Source: Chitinophagaceae bacterium (lineage in GTDB: Bacteria > Bacteroidota > Bacteroidia > Chitinophagales > Chitinophagaceae). Taken from it: a DNA stretch of 37,573 nt. This document shows positions 17,552-27,000 of this stretch, piece by piece. A program made the position numbers and the translations under genes. The notes beneath the pieces were generated by a model. That model did no database searches. It was given only the letters and a program-made list of their open reading frames with translations, and was not told the origin of the DNA. Position 1 is the first letter of the stretch; each line of letters opens with the position of its first letter. The stretch is taken from contig JAEUVR010000367.1 in the NCBI GenBank assembly GCA_016786785.1, positions 1 through 37,573 on the forward strand. The letters run 5' to 3'.

Positions 17552-18136
17552 TCACCATTTTATCTTATTGATCAGCTTGCTGAAATTTGTTGGGTCTATG
17601 CCCAGGTAGTTGGCCAGGTATTTATGCGGAACCAACTGAAGGATATGCGCGCTACGTTTTAACAGGCTTTGAAGCTTCTCTTCGCTGGAGTAGCATTGAA
17701 GCTCCGCCAACCTTTCCATCACTCCGCCGAGAACGCCTGAAAGTCCCTTCCTTATGAAGGTCTCAACAGCCGGAACCCTGACCATCAGTTCTTCGAGCTC
17801 GGAATATGGCGCGCGCAGGAATGTCGACGGCGACAAGGTTTCATAAAAATACTTAGCCGGTTGTTGAAGCAGGAAGGCGTCCAGTACGCCGCCGAATGAA
17901 GGAGGATAAGTAAATACAAGCGTGGCTTCGCGGTCAAGATCGTCAAAATAATATACCCGCTGCACGCCGGTCAATACAAAGTAGAGATATTTTTCCCTGC
18001 TGCCGACAGTAGTGAGTATTTGCTTTCTTTTTGCGGTGAAAGGCATCCAGATGGAAGCAAACGCCTCCCAGTCTTCCTGCGAGAGCGGGTGTATCGCGTC
18101 TGTAACTTTTTTTACCTGCATAAGATCGCTGTCCAT
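17552..18136 (-). CDS. Crp/Fnr-family transcriptional regulator
   Basis: This 194-residue protein has an N-terminal cyclic-nucleotide-binding-type beta-roll (about 20-120, e.g. 'YLYFVLTGVQRVYYFD' and 'YETLSPSTFLRAPYSELEEL'). A helix-turn-helix lies at the C-terminus ('VPHKYLANYLGIDPTNFSKLINKI', about 168-193). The phosphate-binding residues of true cAMP receptors are not evident, as is usual for this Bacteroidota subgroup, so the effector is unknown. ATGs at 18136 and 18121 are both possible. It is divergent from the carbonic anhydrase gene, with 180 bases between. That spacer contains ATTACT (18237-18242) and AGTAAT (18259-18264), a possible but unproven operator. Confidence 0.85.
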   Translation of the reverse strand: MDSDLMQVKKVTDAIHPLSQEDWEAFASIWMPFTAKRKQILTTVGSREKYLYFVLTGVQRVYYFDDLDREATLVFTYPPSFGGVLDAFLLQQPAKYFYETLSPSTFLRAPYSELEELMVRVPAVETFIRKGLSGVLGGVMERLAELQCYSSEEKLQSLLKRSAHILQLVPHKYLANYLGIDPTNFSKLINKIKW

Positions 18137-18316
18137 AACGCCTTCTATTTATAGCAAGATAATAAGAGCATACAATTTAAAGAGCATATAGATCGTCTTC
18201 TTTCAGCTCAACTTCGTAACTTAGCGCCTGATCAGTATTACTAACGTATTCTGCTTTCAGTAATCAATCCTCCGGGAGCGTTTCACAACGATCGATGATC
18301 GCTTAATTATATAGTT

Positions 18317-18955
18317 ATGGCTTCTTACGAAGAGTTATTTAAGAATAACCAAAAATGGATAGAACAGAAAACAAGTCAGGATTCGGGTTTTTTTGAGCAA
18401 CTGTCGAAAGACCAGAATCCGGATTATTTGTACATCGGCTGCAGCGACAGCAGGGTAACTGCGGAGGAATTAATGGGATTAGGCCCCGGAGAAGTGTTTG
18501 TACACCGCAATGTCGCCAACCTCGTCAATAGTATTGACCTGAACGTTATGTCCGTTATCAACTATGCGGTTCGAGTATTGAAAGTAAAACACATTATTGT
18601 CTGCGGTCACTACAACTGCGGGGGCGTCAAGGCGGCAATGACGCCGGAGGATATGGGTATATTAAATCCCTGGCTACGCAATATCAGGGATGTGTACAGG
18701 CTTCATAAAACCGAACTAAATGCTATAGCAGACGAGCACCAACGTTATAACCGGCTGATCGAGCTTAATGTGGAAGAACAATGCATCAATATCATTAAAA
18801 CTGCAGCGGTACAGCTAAGCAACCTGAAAGATGGATATCCTAAAGTGCATGGTTGGGTGTTTGATATTGAATCTGGAAAGATCATCGACCTGAATATCAA
18901 TTTTGAAAAGATCCTGACAGATATCAAAGACATCTACGACCTGACCAGCAAATAG
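18317..18955 (+). CDS. Beta-class carbonic anhydrase
   Basis: This is a 212-residue cytosolic enzyme interconverting CO2 and bicarbonate. The zinc site is complete: Cys42 in 'CSDSR' with the Asp44/Arg46 pair, and His98 and Cys101 in 'CGHYNCGG'. 'HRNVAN' (63-68) and the closing 'HGWVFDIESGKIIDL' are also typical of the family. The length and lack of a signal peptide fit the bacterial Can/CynT type. The ATG at 18317 follows an AT-rich leader without a Shine-Dalgarno sequence. It is transcribed away from the Crp-like regulator and followed by about 200 bases before the FMN reductase gene. Confidence 0.97.
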   Translation: MASYEELFKNNQKWIEQKTSQDSGFFEQLSKDQNPDYLYIGCSDSRVTAEELMGLGPGEVFVHRNVANLVNSIDLNVMSVINYAVRVLKVKHIIVCGHYNCGGVKAAMTPEDMGILNPWLRNIRDVYRLHKTELNAIADEHQRYNRLIELNVEEQCINIIKTAAVQLSNLKDGYPKVHGWVFDIESGKIIDLNINFEKILTDIKDIYDLTSK

Positions 18956-19108
18956 GCTCCGGGCTTATACTGTCTGCTTGATTTACGCCAACGGCCTTGC
19001 GGGGCGCCTTCGTCGTAAGAACGATGACAAGTTCATGACATGAGCGCCATTTCTGCGACGTATCATGTTTTATTATCCTATCTCAATGTCCGTTTATCGT
19101 CTTAGCGC

Positions 19109-19116
19109 TACCTTTG
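19109..19116 (+). promoter_or_regulatory. Possible -7 promoter element for the FMN-reductase gene
   Basis: TACCTTTG at 19109-19116 matches the Bacteroidota TAnnTTTG consensus and lies about 42 bases before the ATG at 19159. No clear TTTG is present at the expected -33 position (about 19085), so the assignment is weak. Confidence 0.35.
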
Positions 19117-19158
19117 GCATAGAAATTATATTGAGAAAGGAATTATAAACGGCAATAT

Positions 19159-19731
19159 ATGTATAAGCTAAAGATCATTTCCTCTACCGTACGCCCCGGA
19201 AGAAAAGGCCCTATTATTACCAAATGGATAGCTGATCTGGCTTCACAAAATCGCCATTTCGAAGTAGAGGTATTGGATCTCGGCGAGATCAACCTCCCCA
19301 TGATGGATGAACCCAATCATCCCAACCTTAGAAAATACCAGCACGAGCATACAAAATGGTGGAGCGCAAAGATTGACGAAGCGGACGCTTTTATTTTTGT
19401 TACGGCAGAGTATGATTATAATTATCCCGCTCCCCTGCGAAACGCCTTGGAATACCTGAGCCATGAATGGAACTACAAAGCTGCGGGAGTGGTAAGTTAT
19501 GGAGGCGTTTCCGCAGGAACCAGGGCTTTGAACAGCCTGAAAAACGATCTTGCCTCTCTAAAAGTGGTTGCCTTAACAGAGGCGGTAAATTTTCCATTCT
19601 TTCAAAAGAATATAAATGATCAGAATGAATTTGAGGCAAACGAAGCCTCTCATAAAGCGGCTGAAACGATGCTCAAACAGTTAGTCAGGTGGACAAAAGG
19701 ATTAAAGATCATAAAAGAAGACAGGGATTGA
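19159..19731 (+). CDS. NAD(P)H-dependent FMN reductase (flavodoxin-like fold)
   Basis: This 190-residue cytosolic protein has the NADPH-dependent FMN reductase pattern. After the first strand comes the FMN phosphate loop 'SSTVRPGRKG' (residues 8-17), then 'PMMDEPNHP', then 'TAEYDYNYPAPLRNALEYL' (about 82-100) as the flavin ring contact region, then 'VSYGGVSAG'. Such enzymes reduce flavins or quinones with NAD(P)H, and some reduce azo dyes or chromate. The next gene, a short-chain dehydrogenase, starts 40 bases downstream, so the two are likely co-transcribed and may share a redox or detoxification role (inference). Confidence 0.9.
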   Translation: MYKLKIISSTVRPGRKGPIITKWIADLASQNRHFEVEVLDLGEINLPMMDEPNHPNLRKYQHEHTKWWSAKIDEADAFIFVTAEYDYNYPAPLRNALEYLSHEWNYKAAGVVSYGGVSAGTRALNSLKNDLASLKVVALTEAVNFPFFQKNINDQNEFEANEASHKAAETMLKQLVRWTKGLKIIKEDRD

Positions 19732-19771
19732 TCTCCGGAATATTTATTTTTTACTTAATCAATGTATAATT

Positions 19772-20524
19772 ATGAAACAGCTGGCAAATAAAGTAGCTAT
19801 AGTTACCGGGGCGGGATCAGGAATCGGACGAGCCATAGCCGAACTGTATGCCTCGGAAGGCGCAAAACTGATAGTATCAGATATAGCCGAGAAAGGCGGC
19901 GCTGAAACAGTGGATGCCATTAAGGGAAAAGGCGGCGAAGCTATTTTTGTAAAAGCAGACACTTCCAAACCGGAAGACAATAAAGCGTTGGTGGAAAAAG
20001 CCGTAGAACAGTTCGGAGGATTGCATATCGCCGTGAATAATGCGGGTATTGGCGGGCCTCTGTCTTTTGTTGGCGAATACCCCATTGAAGGTTGGGATAA
20101 AGTTATTGGCATCAATCTCTCGGGCGTATTTTATGGCATGCGATACCAGATCCCTGCCATCCTAAATTCCGGCGGCGGCAGCATTGTCAATATGGCTTCA
20201 ATACTGGGCAAGGTTGGAACCAAAGGCTCAGCAGCCTATGTGGCGGCAAAACATGGCGTCATCGGGTTAACAGAATCTGCCGCGCTGGAATACGCCGATA
20301 AGAATATCCGGATCAATGCAGTCGGCCCGGGCTATATTGTAACGCCGCTGATCACTAATGCGCTCGATGAAGCAACCTTAAAAGCCCTGGTAGGTTTACA
20401 TCCGATGGGAAGATTAGGAAAATCGGAAGAAGTAGCGGAGCTGGCATTATGGCTCAATTCAGACAAAGCGTCTTTTGTTACTGGCGCATATTATAATGTC
20501 GACGGAGGATACCTGGCGCAATAG
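19772..20524 (+). CDS. Short-chain dehydrogenase/reductase (classical SDR)
   Basis: This 250-residue protein has the full classical SDR set: cofactor loop TGAGSGIG (12-19), 'NNAGIGG' after the fourth strand, catalytic Ser143 in 'NMASILG', Tyr156 and Lys160 in 'YVAAK', and the closing 'TGAYYNVDGGYLAQ'. Asp at the end of the second strand ('IVSDIAEKGG') suggests NAD rather than NADP. Members oxidise alcohols or reduce ketones; the substrate cannot be told. It is placed 40 bases after the FMN reductase and 23 bases before the NADH dehydrogenase, which suggests one transcript. Confidence 0.92.
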   Translation: MKQLANKVAIVTGAGSGIGRAIAELYASEGAKLIVSDIAEKGGAETVDAIKGKGGEAIFVKADTSKPEDNKALVEKAVEQFGGLHIAVNNAGIGGPLSFVGEYPIEGWDKVIGINLSGVFYGMRYQIPAILNSGGGSIVNMASILGKVGTKGSAAYVAAKHGVIGLTESAALEYADKNIRINAVGPGYIVTPLITNALDEATLKALVGLHPMGRLGKSEEVAELALWLNSDKASFVTGAYYNVDGGYLAQ

Positions 20525-20547
20525 CGATATAGTATAAAAGTACAATT

Positions 20548-21816
20548 ATGGAACAAGGTAAAATAAAAGTGGCGGTGGTAGGAGGAGGATTTGCAGGCAT
20601 CAACCTGATCAAACGGTTATCCAAAGACCAGCGATTCCATATCACGTTAATTGATAAAAACAATTATCATTTTTTCCCCCCTTTATTATACCAGGTAGCG
20701 GCCGCTTTTATAGAACCTTCCAATATCAGTTACCCTTTTCGGAGAATGTTCCAGCAAAAAAAGAATCTTCGCTTTCACCTTGGCTCGCTTATCCGGATAA
20801 ATCCCGAGCGCAATAATATTGAAACAGATTCCGGAACAGTAAGCTACGATTACCTGGTATTAGCCGTTGGAACCCAGACCAACTATTTTGGCATGGAGAA
20901 TGTTATGCGAAAGGCGCTACCCATGAAAACCATCAGCGATGCGCTTAATCTCCGGAACCACCTGCTGATGAGCATGGAGAAAGCGGTCCATACCGAAGAC
21001 CCTGTTGAAAAGGAAAAATACCTGAATATCGTCATTGCCGGCGGCGGGCCTTCCGGCGTGGAAATAGCCGGCATGCTTGCGGAGATGGGACACTATATAG
21101 CGGCAAAGGAATACCCTGAGATCCTCAACCTTCAATCGTATATCCATTTAATTGACGCCGGCCCGTCGCTCCTTGGACCTATGAGCAAGATAGCCCAGAA
21201 AGAAGCGTTCAAGGTATTGAATAAGCTGGGCGTTCGCTTAACCCTGGGCGTTGCCGTAAAGGATTATAACGACGGCTTTGTATTACTGGATAATGGCGAA
21301 TCCATCTTAACAAATACATTGATATGGACATCCGGGGTAACCGGCATAGAACTGACCGGGTTGCCCGCAGAAGCGATCGGTCGCGGCAGAAGAATATTAA
21401 CAGATGAGTTCAATAGAGTAAAAGGGTTCGAAAATATTTTCGCTATCGGAGATATCTGCCTTCAGACCACAGACAAAAAATATCCTAACGGTCACCCTCA
21501 GGTGGCGCAGGTAGCTATCCAGCAAGGAACCGAACTGGCAAAGAATCTTAGAAAAGCGGCGGATCAGAAGCCGTTAAAGCCCTTTATCTATCATGATAAA
21601 GGAAGCATGGCCATTATTGCAAAATACAAGGCCGTAGCCGATCTGCCCGGGTTTTCTTTCAAAGGCTTTTTTGCCTGGCTGATCTGGCTGTTTATCCATA
21701 TTATTCCCATTGCAGGTTATCGGAACAAGCTTAAGCTAGCAGCCAACTGGTTCTGGTCGTTTCTTTCCAACAACCCGACGCTCCGGCTGATCATCCGGCC
21801 GCGAAAAGAAGCATAA
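20548..21816 (+). CDS. ndh: Type II NADH dehydrogenase (NDH-2), FAD-dependent
   Basis: This 422-residue flavoprotein transfers electrons from NADH to quinone without proton pumping. It has an N-terminal FAD Rossmann motif GGGFAG (12-17) and a second dinucleotide motif GGGPSG (165-170). 'NTLIWTSGVTG' and 'ENIFAIGDIC' (the FAD-binding GD motif) occur in the usual order. The C-terminus has the aromatic membrane-anchoring segment expected of NDH-2 ('FFAWLIWLFIHIIPIAGYRNK'), so it probably sits on the inner face of the cytoplasmic membrane. A general FAD-dependent oxidoreductase is the alternative, but the anchor supports NDH-2. Confidence 0.9.
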   Translation: MEQGKIKVAVVGGGFAGINLIKRLSKDQRFHITLIDKNNYHFFPPLLYQVAAAFIEPSNISYPFRRMFQQKKNLRFHLGSLIRINPERNNIETDSGTVSYDYLVLAVGTQTNYFGMENVMRKALPMKTISDALNLRNHLLMSMEKAVHTEDPVEKEKYLNIVIAGGGPSGVEIAGMLAEMGHYIAAKEYPEILNLQSYIHLIDAGPSLLGPMSKIAQKEAFKVLNKLGVRLTLGVAVKDYNDGFVLLDNGESILTNTLIWTSGVTGIELTGLPAEAIGRGRRILTDEFNRVKGFENIFAIGDICLQTTDKKYPNGHPQVAQVAIQQGTELAKNLRKAADQKPLKPFIYHDKGSMAIIAKYKAVADLPGFSFKGFFAWLIWLFIHIIPIAGYRNKLKLAANWFWSFLSNNPTLRLIIRPRKEA

Positions 21817-21934
21817 GCCGCTAGTTCCGGCTTATCGAAATTATCTGTTGCGGTTATGTTTTCCTTTTTGGCGGATGTTCGGAAAAAATTAATATTTTGA
21901 AGAGCGCTGGCGTATATGAAATATATACCTAATA

Positions 21935-21965
21935 TTGAAAGAATAAATCAAAAGTCGTTACTTTG
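21935..21965 (+). promoter_or_regulatory. Possible promoter for the first ECF sigma gene
   Basis: TTG at 21935-21937 and TTACTTTG at 21958-21965 are separated by 20 bases. This resembles the Bacteroidota housekeeping promoter with one mismatch in the -7 element, 20 bases before the sigma-factor ATG. It would give basal expression of the sigma gene. Pattern match only. Confidence 0.4.
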
Positions 21966-21985
21966 ATTTAAGACGTCGAGTAAAA

Positions 21986-22579
21986 ATGCCAAACGCCATC
22001 CTGTATAATGAGAAAAGTCTGCTCATCAGCGTAGCCAATGGGGACGAGGCCGCATACAAAGAACTATATATTCAGTATTGGGATTATATCTACTCTGCCG
22101 CTTTGATGTTTATCAAATCTCCGCAGATGGCGGAAGACATCGCCCAGGACGTATTTGCGGCAATCTGGCTAAAAAGGGAAAAGCTGCGGGACGTCGTCAG
22201 GTTTGAAAGTTATTTATTTATTGCCGCCCGGAACCTGATCTACGACAGATTCCGTCAAAAAATTTTCACGCCTTCTTATGAATTGTCCCTGATAGAATAT
22301 TTTCATGATAAATCGTACGATCCTTTGGAAAGGATAACCTTGAAAGAAATGGAGATAGCGGTGCACAAGGGAGTAGCTCATCTTCCAAAGCTGCAGCAAA
22401 CTGCTTTCCGGTTAAGCCGGTTCCAGGGATTGAATCATGAGGAAATTGCCGAACGCATGGGCATATCAAAACAAAATGTAAAAAGTAATATTGTCCGGGC
22501 GATCTCTAATCTTCGGAAACGCCTTTCTACTACCGTTAAACATCTCCCCTTTATTTTGTTGGCCTGTTTTCCACAATAA
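21986..22579 (+). CDS. ECF RNA polymerase sigma factor (sigma-70 family)
   Basis: This 197-residue protein has region 2 at about 24-92 ('AEDIAQDVFAAIWLKRE', then 'YLFIAARNLIYDRFR') and region 4 at about 130-180. Region 4 has the helix-turn-helix 'GLNHEEIAERMGISKQNVKSNIVRAI'. The last 12 residues are hydrophobic, a tail often seen in Bacteroidota SusC-linked sigma factors. A FecR anti-sigma gene, a SusC with STN domain and a SusD follow in order, so it should be released when the receptor senses its ligand and should drive the downstream genes. It starts at the ATG at 21986. Confidence 0.95.
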   Translation: MPNAILYNEKSLLISVANGDEAAYKELYIQYWDYIYSAALMFIKSPQMAEDIAQDVFAAIWLKREKLRDVVRFESYLFIAARNLIYDRFRQKIFTPSYELSLIEYFHDKSYDPLERITLKEMEIAVHKGVAHLPKLQQTAFRLSRFQGLNHEEIAERMGISKQNVKSNIVRAISNLRKRLSTTVKHLPFILLACFPQ

Positions 22580-22617
22580 TTTTTTTCACCTGCATGTTCC
22601 CTATTGTTCGCCGCTTG

Positions 22618-22622
22618 CGTCT
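22618..22622 (+). promoter_or_regulatory. Candidate ECF-sigma -10 element (CGTCT) before fecR
   Basis: CGTCT followed by TTTATAG lies 44 bases before the fecR start. The second locus has CGTCT followed by ATTGATAAG at 35502-35506, 58 bases before its fecR start. CGTC-type -10 elements are known for several ECF groups. The shared word and position suggest a sigma-dependent promoter inside each operon, but two instances of five bases are weak evidence. Confidence 0.3.
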
Positions 22623-22665
22623 TTATAGGAGATAAGCTCATCGGGATAACAATCATGCGTATAAA

Positions 22666-23880
22666 ATGCCTATGGAATCGAATTTTGACGCTTTATTTGA
22701 AAAATTCCTCCGGGAAGATATTGCATCTGAAGAACTGAAGATGTTTTTACATCTTGCTCGGCAGCCTGACCATCAGGAAAAGATCCGCGAATTAATCAAA
22801 GAGAAATTCGACAGGAAGGCCTATTCCGGACTATCAGACGAGACAAAACTTGAAGAGTTGTTCCGGCAAATGCTGAACAAAACCGTAGAAGAGCGCAAAG
22901 AAACGGGAAAGACCGCTGTCATAGCCCCGGTCGTCAAACGCTTTTCGGTAGTCGGCGTTGCCGCGTCAATATTGCTGGCGCTGGGAATAGGGGTCTATCT
23001 GTATTTTGAGATCGTCCGCAATGGACGTCCACAGGTTACGAGTCAACAGGCCCATACTACAGAGGCGCTGATAAATGATATACCTCCCGGCGGCAACAGG
23101 GCGATCCTAACGCTATCGGACGGATCTGTTATTATCCTGGATAGTTCCTCCAACGGACGGCTGGCTATGGAGGGCAGCGCTGCTGTTATCAAACTGGCAG
23201 ATGGCCGCTTGGCCTATGAACAGGCCGGCGCGGGCATTGAAAAGATAGTCTATAACACCATGAGCACGCCTCCCGGCGGTCAATATGAACTCATTCTCCC
23301 GGACGGTTCGAAAGTCTGGCTCAATGCCGCTTCTTCCATTACCTATCCCACGGTTTTTGAGGGCAAAGAACGAAAAGTAAAGATCAGGGGGGAAGCCTAT
23401 TTTGAAATCGCGCATAATGCTTCGATGCCCTTTATAGTCGGCGCGGAGGATATGAAAATAACCGTGCTGGGTACGCATTTTAATGTAAATGCTTATCCTG
23501 AAGAAGCGGTTGCCAAAACCACCTTATTGCAGGGAGCGGTAAAAATAGAATGCGGTACGAATGCAGCCTTGCTGAAGCCGGGCCAGCAAGCGCAGTTGGC
23601 GGCAAGCGGCAAGTTAAACGTTGAAGAAAACGCCGACCTGGAAGCCGCGCTGGCTTGGAAGAATGGGTTGTTCTATTTTAATGGCGATGACTTAAAGAGC
23701 ATAATACTACAATTAGCAAGATGGTATGATCTGGAAGTTCATTATGAAGGGAGTATACCCAAACGACGGTTCAGCGGTTATGTATTTCGGCATCTGAATG
23801 TATCGGAGGCGCTTAAGGTGCTTGAAATGAACCAGGTCCGCTTCAGGCTTGAAGGCAAGAAATTAACCGTTATGCCTTGA
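22666..23880 (+). CDS. FecR-family anti-sigma factor (transmembrane)
   Basis: This 404-residue protein has an N-terminal cytoplasmic region (about 1-92) that would bind the sigma factor, one transmembrane helix at about 94-116, and a periplasmic part. The periplasmic part has the FecR domain, with 'NTMSTPPGGQYELILPDGSKVWLNAASSI' around 200-225 and 'VLGTHFNVNAY' after it. It ends in a DUF4974-type domain ('GLFYFNGDDLKSIILQLARWYDLEV'). Family role: it holds the ECF sigma until the STN domain of the partner receptor signals through the periplasm. ATGs at 22666 and 22672 are both possible. It lies 86 bases after the sigma gene. Confidence 0.95.
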   Translation: MPMESNFDALFEKFLREDIASEELKMFLHLARQPDHQEKIRELIKEKFDRKAYSGLSDETKLEELFRQMLNKTVEERKETGKTAVIAPVVKRFSVVGVAASILLALGIGVYLYFEIVRNGRPQVTSQQAHTTEALINDIPPGGNRAILTLSDGSVIILDSSSNGRLAMEGSAAVIKLADGRLAYEQAGAGIEKIVYNTMSTPPGGQYELILPDGSKVWLNAASSITYPTVFEGKERKVKIRGEAYFEIAHNASMPFIVGAEDMKITVLGTHFNVNAYPEEAVAKTTLLQGAVKIECGTNAALLKPGQQAQLAASGKLNVEENADLEAALAWKNGLFYFNGDDLKSIILQLARWYDLEVHYEGSIPKRRFSGYVFRHLNVSEALKVLEMNQVRFRLEGKKLTVMP

Positions 23881-23937
23881 GCAAACCGCTCCCGGCAAGG
23901 ATCAAATTAAAAATCTCTGGCAGTTCCCTAAACGAAA

Positions 23938-23964
23938 CCGGGAAGCGTTAGCGGCGCTCCCCGG
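23938..23964 (+). promoter_or_regulatory. GC-rich hairpin in the fecR-susC spacer
   Basis: CCGGGAAGCG (23938-23947) pairs with CGCTCCCCGG (23955-23964) with one A-C mismatch and a 7-nt loop. No T-run follows. A hairpin with the same CCGGG/CCCGG core occurs at the same place in the second locus (36855-36890). It may be an attenuator, an RNA-processing site or an mRNA-stability element between the anti-sigma and the receptor gene. Confidence 0.5.
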
Positions 23965-24000
23965 CAGGTAGTTCAGGCAAACAGTATAGGCAATCCGGCA

Positions 24001-24036
24001 GACTGCTTTATTATTTAACCTAAACGAAACAAAACT
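24001..24036 (+). promoter_or_regulatory. Conserved 5' leader directly before susC
   Basis: GACTGC, then an AT-rich TTATTATTT-type block, AACC and AAAC end about 20 bases before the ATG at 24037. The same order is found at 36925-36949 before the second STN-susC, differing by one or two bases. It probably contributes to translation start in the absence of a Shine-Dalgarno sequence, or to post-transcriptional control. Confidence 0.5.
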
Positions 24037-27000
24037 ATGCATTTAAGCGCTATTTGTCAACCAAAATTACTAACGGCTGTTTGCATATCCTGCTGCATTA
24101 ACAGCAAAATCGTCCGAACCATGAAGATTGCCTTCATTCTATTACTTGGCGCCTGTCTCCAGGTATGCGCTAAAGGATATCCTCAGCAATTAACCATCAC
24201 AAAGGAAAAAGCGCCATTGGAAAAAGTGCTGAAAGAAATAAAATCGCAAACCGGCTACCTGTTTTTTTATGATCTTGATGTGCTGAAAAAAGCGCATCCC
24301 GTTACCATCCGCGTAAAGAACGCCAGCCTGGAAGAAACGCTGAAAATATGTTTCAGGGGTCAACCGCTGGACTATGCTATTGTTAATAAGATCATCATTA
24401 TAAATCCCAAAAAAGAAAAAGAAGTCCTGGTTGAAAAAGAACGGCCTCTAGCTGAAATCAAAGGGCGGGTGGTAGATAAATCGGGAAACCCGCTCCCCGG
24501 GGTATCCGTAATGATATCGGGCGCCCAAACCGGCGTTACCACCGATAGCGACGGACGTTTCGTTTTAACGGTTCCCGACAATAAAGAAGTGGCGCTGGAA
24601 ATTTCCAGCGTAGGTTTTCAGACCATTACCCTGAACGCTAATAGCCTCAGTCCATTGAATATTGTAATGGAAGAGTCTCTTAATAAATTAGAAAACGTTG
24701 TCGTGGTAGGATATACCACTAAACAATTGTCCAATTTATCCAGTTCGGTATCTGTCGTTTCGGAAGAAAAACTAAAGACCATTACTTCCAACGACGTAGC
24801 AAAATTGCTCCAGGGAAAGGCGCCGGGCGTGGTCGTTTCTAATGCTTCCGGCGACCCTACCGTATCGTCTAATATTGTGATCAGGGGCTCGGGCTCTATC
24901 ACCGCTAATTCAACTCCGCTGTATGTGGTAGACGGTATCATCGGCGGCACGGCAAATCCCAGCGATATCGAATCCGTTACCGTTCTCAAAGATGCGGCAG
25001 CCACGGGATTATATGGTTCCAGAGCTTCAAACGGCGTAATCATCATCACCACCAAATCGGGCAAGTCGGGCAAAACCAAGATTGAAGTTAACTCGACAAC
25101 CGGCATGAGCCGGGTAACCACGGGGAATTTTAAGCTTATGGACGCCCGCCAGTTGTATGATTATCATAAAAGTTTTTATCCCGCCAACCAGTTTGCCTTG
25201 TTTCGTCCCGAAAGCCTGCTTGATAACAATACCGACTGGCAGAAACTCGCCTTTCGCACAGGCCTTATCCAGAATTATACGGTTTCTGTTTCCGGCGGCG
25301 GGGAAAAAACGCAATTTTATATAGCGGGGAACTATTACAATGAAGAGGGAACGCTTAACCTCAATGGCATTAAAAAATATAATGTCAGGACTAATCTTAC
25401 GCATAAGATCAATTCGAAATTAAAGCTTAGCGTAAGGCTGGACCTCAGCGAGCAGGATGCCGAGAACGAAGCGTCCGGCGGATACGGCGCCCTTTATGGC
25501 GCTTATACCAATATACCCTGGGATCCCGCCTACAATGCAGACGGATCTATTACCAGCGGTAATGAAGCAGGATGGATAGGCAGGGAGCGAGATAATTTTT
25601 TATATGGTCAACAATTTAATTATGATCGGTCACGCCGGTCTAATATAAACGGCGATATTAACTTGGAATATAAGATCATTCCAGGGCTGATTTTATCTAC
25701 CTATAACCGGGCAAGCTTTGCCAATGGCAAGAGCGATTTATATTATGACGTAAGAAGCAGGCCCGGCACAGGGTTGGGGCTGTTATACAATGGCGTTTCT
25801 TATAATAGAAGGTTGATTACATCCAATAGATTGCAATACGATAAAGATTTCGGAAGGCATTCCCTGAGCGCCATTGCCGTAGCCGAAGCGGAAAAGAATT
25901 ATTCGGACCAGAACAACCTTATGGGCAGCAGCATACCTGCCGGTTTACATGTAATGGAAGCCGCCGCGCTGATCCAACGCCCGCGCGCTAATCCCGGATC
26001 CATATCGGAAAACGCCTTTTCCAAGGGATTGGTGCAAGCGGATTACAATTTTGACAACCGTTATTTTGCCGTCGCTTCTTTTATTAATGAATCTTCTTCC
26101 CGGTTCGGGGCGGATAACCGTGCGGCTAATTTCTATACCCTGGCTGGTTCCTGGATCATCAGCAATGAAACATTTATGCTGTCGCGGCATGCGATAGATC
26201 TTTTAAAGATCCGGGCCAGCTATGGAATTACCGGGAACGCTAATATCCAGGATTATCAGTCATTGGGATTGTATAGCTATTCTTATCAATATGCGGGCAA
26301 TAACGCCGCAGTTCCCTTCCAGTTGGCCAACAATCATTTAACCTGGGAAAAAGCCAAGACCTTAAATCTGGGGTTTGACATCGGCCTTTTCAAGCGTCTC
26401 ACGCTCAACCTCGACTGGTATGATAAAACCACCCAGGCATTACTGTTAAACGTGCAACAGCCGTACACTAGCGGCTATTCCTCTGTTCTACAGAATATCG
26501 GAGCGGTGCGGAACCGGGGAGTGGAGATAAATGTTCAGGTCAAAACAATCGACGCAAAAGATCTTAAATGGGAAACCGGCGTCAATATAGCGTTTAATAA
26601 GAACAAAGTACTGACCTTGTATGACGGAAAAGACCTCGTTTCGGGCTCTCAGCGAATCAGCGTAGGTCGCGATATGTATAGTTGGCACCTGCGTAAATGG
26701 GCCGGCGTTGATCCTCAAAACGGAGACCCTCTATGGGAAATTGTAACCATTGACGGCAGCGGAAACGAAAATATAACAACCACAAATAATTTTAACCAGG
26801 CCACGCTACAATTTGTAGGCATAGCGTCGCCGGATTTTACCGGCGGGATCAGCAATACGATCGCATATAAAAATTTTACCTTGGGGGCCTATGCCAATTT
26901 TGTGTATGGCAATACCGTATTGAACTCGCAACGTAGCGCTTTTGATAACGATGGCGCCAGTCCTGAATACAACAGCATGGTCTTGTATAAGGGCTGGAGC

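Noticed and set aside
24618-25121. A 167-codon - strand frame opposite the susC plug region
   Set aside because: The + strand codes conserved STN, regulatory and plug domains here. The antisense translation is low-complexity and matches nothing I know.
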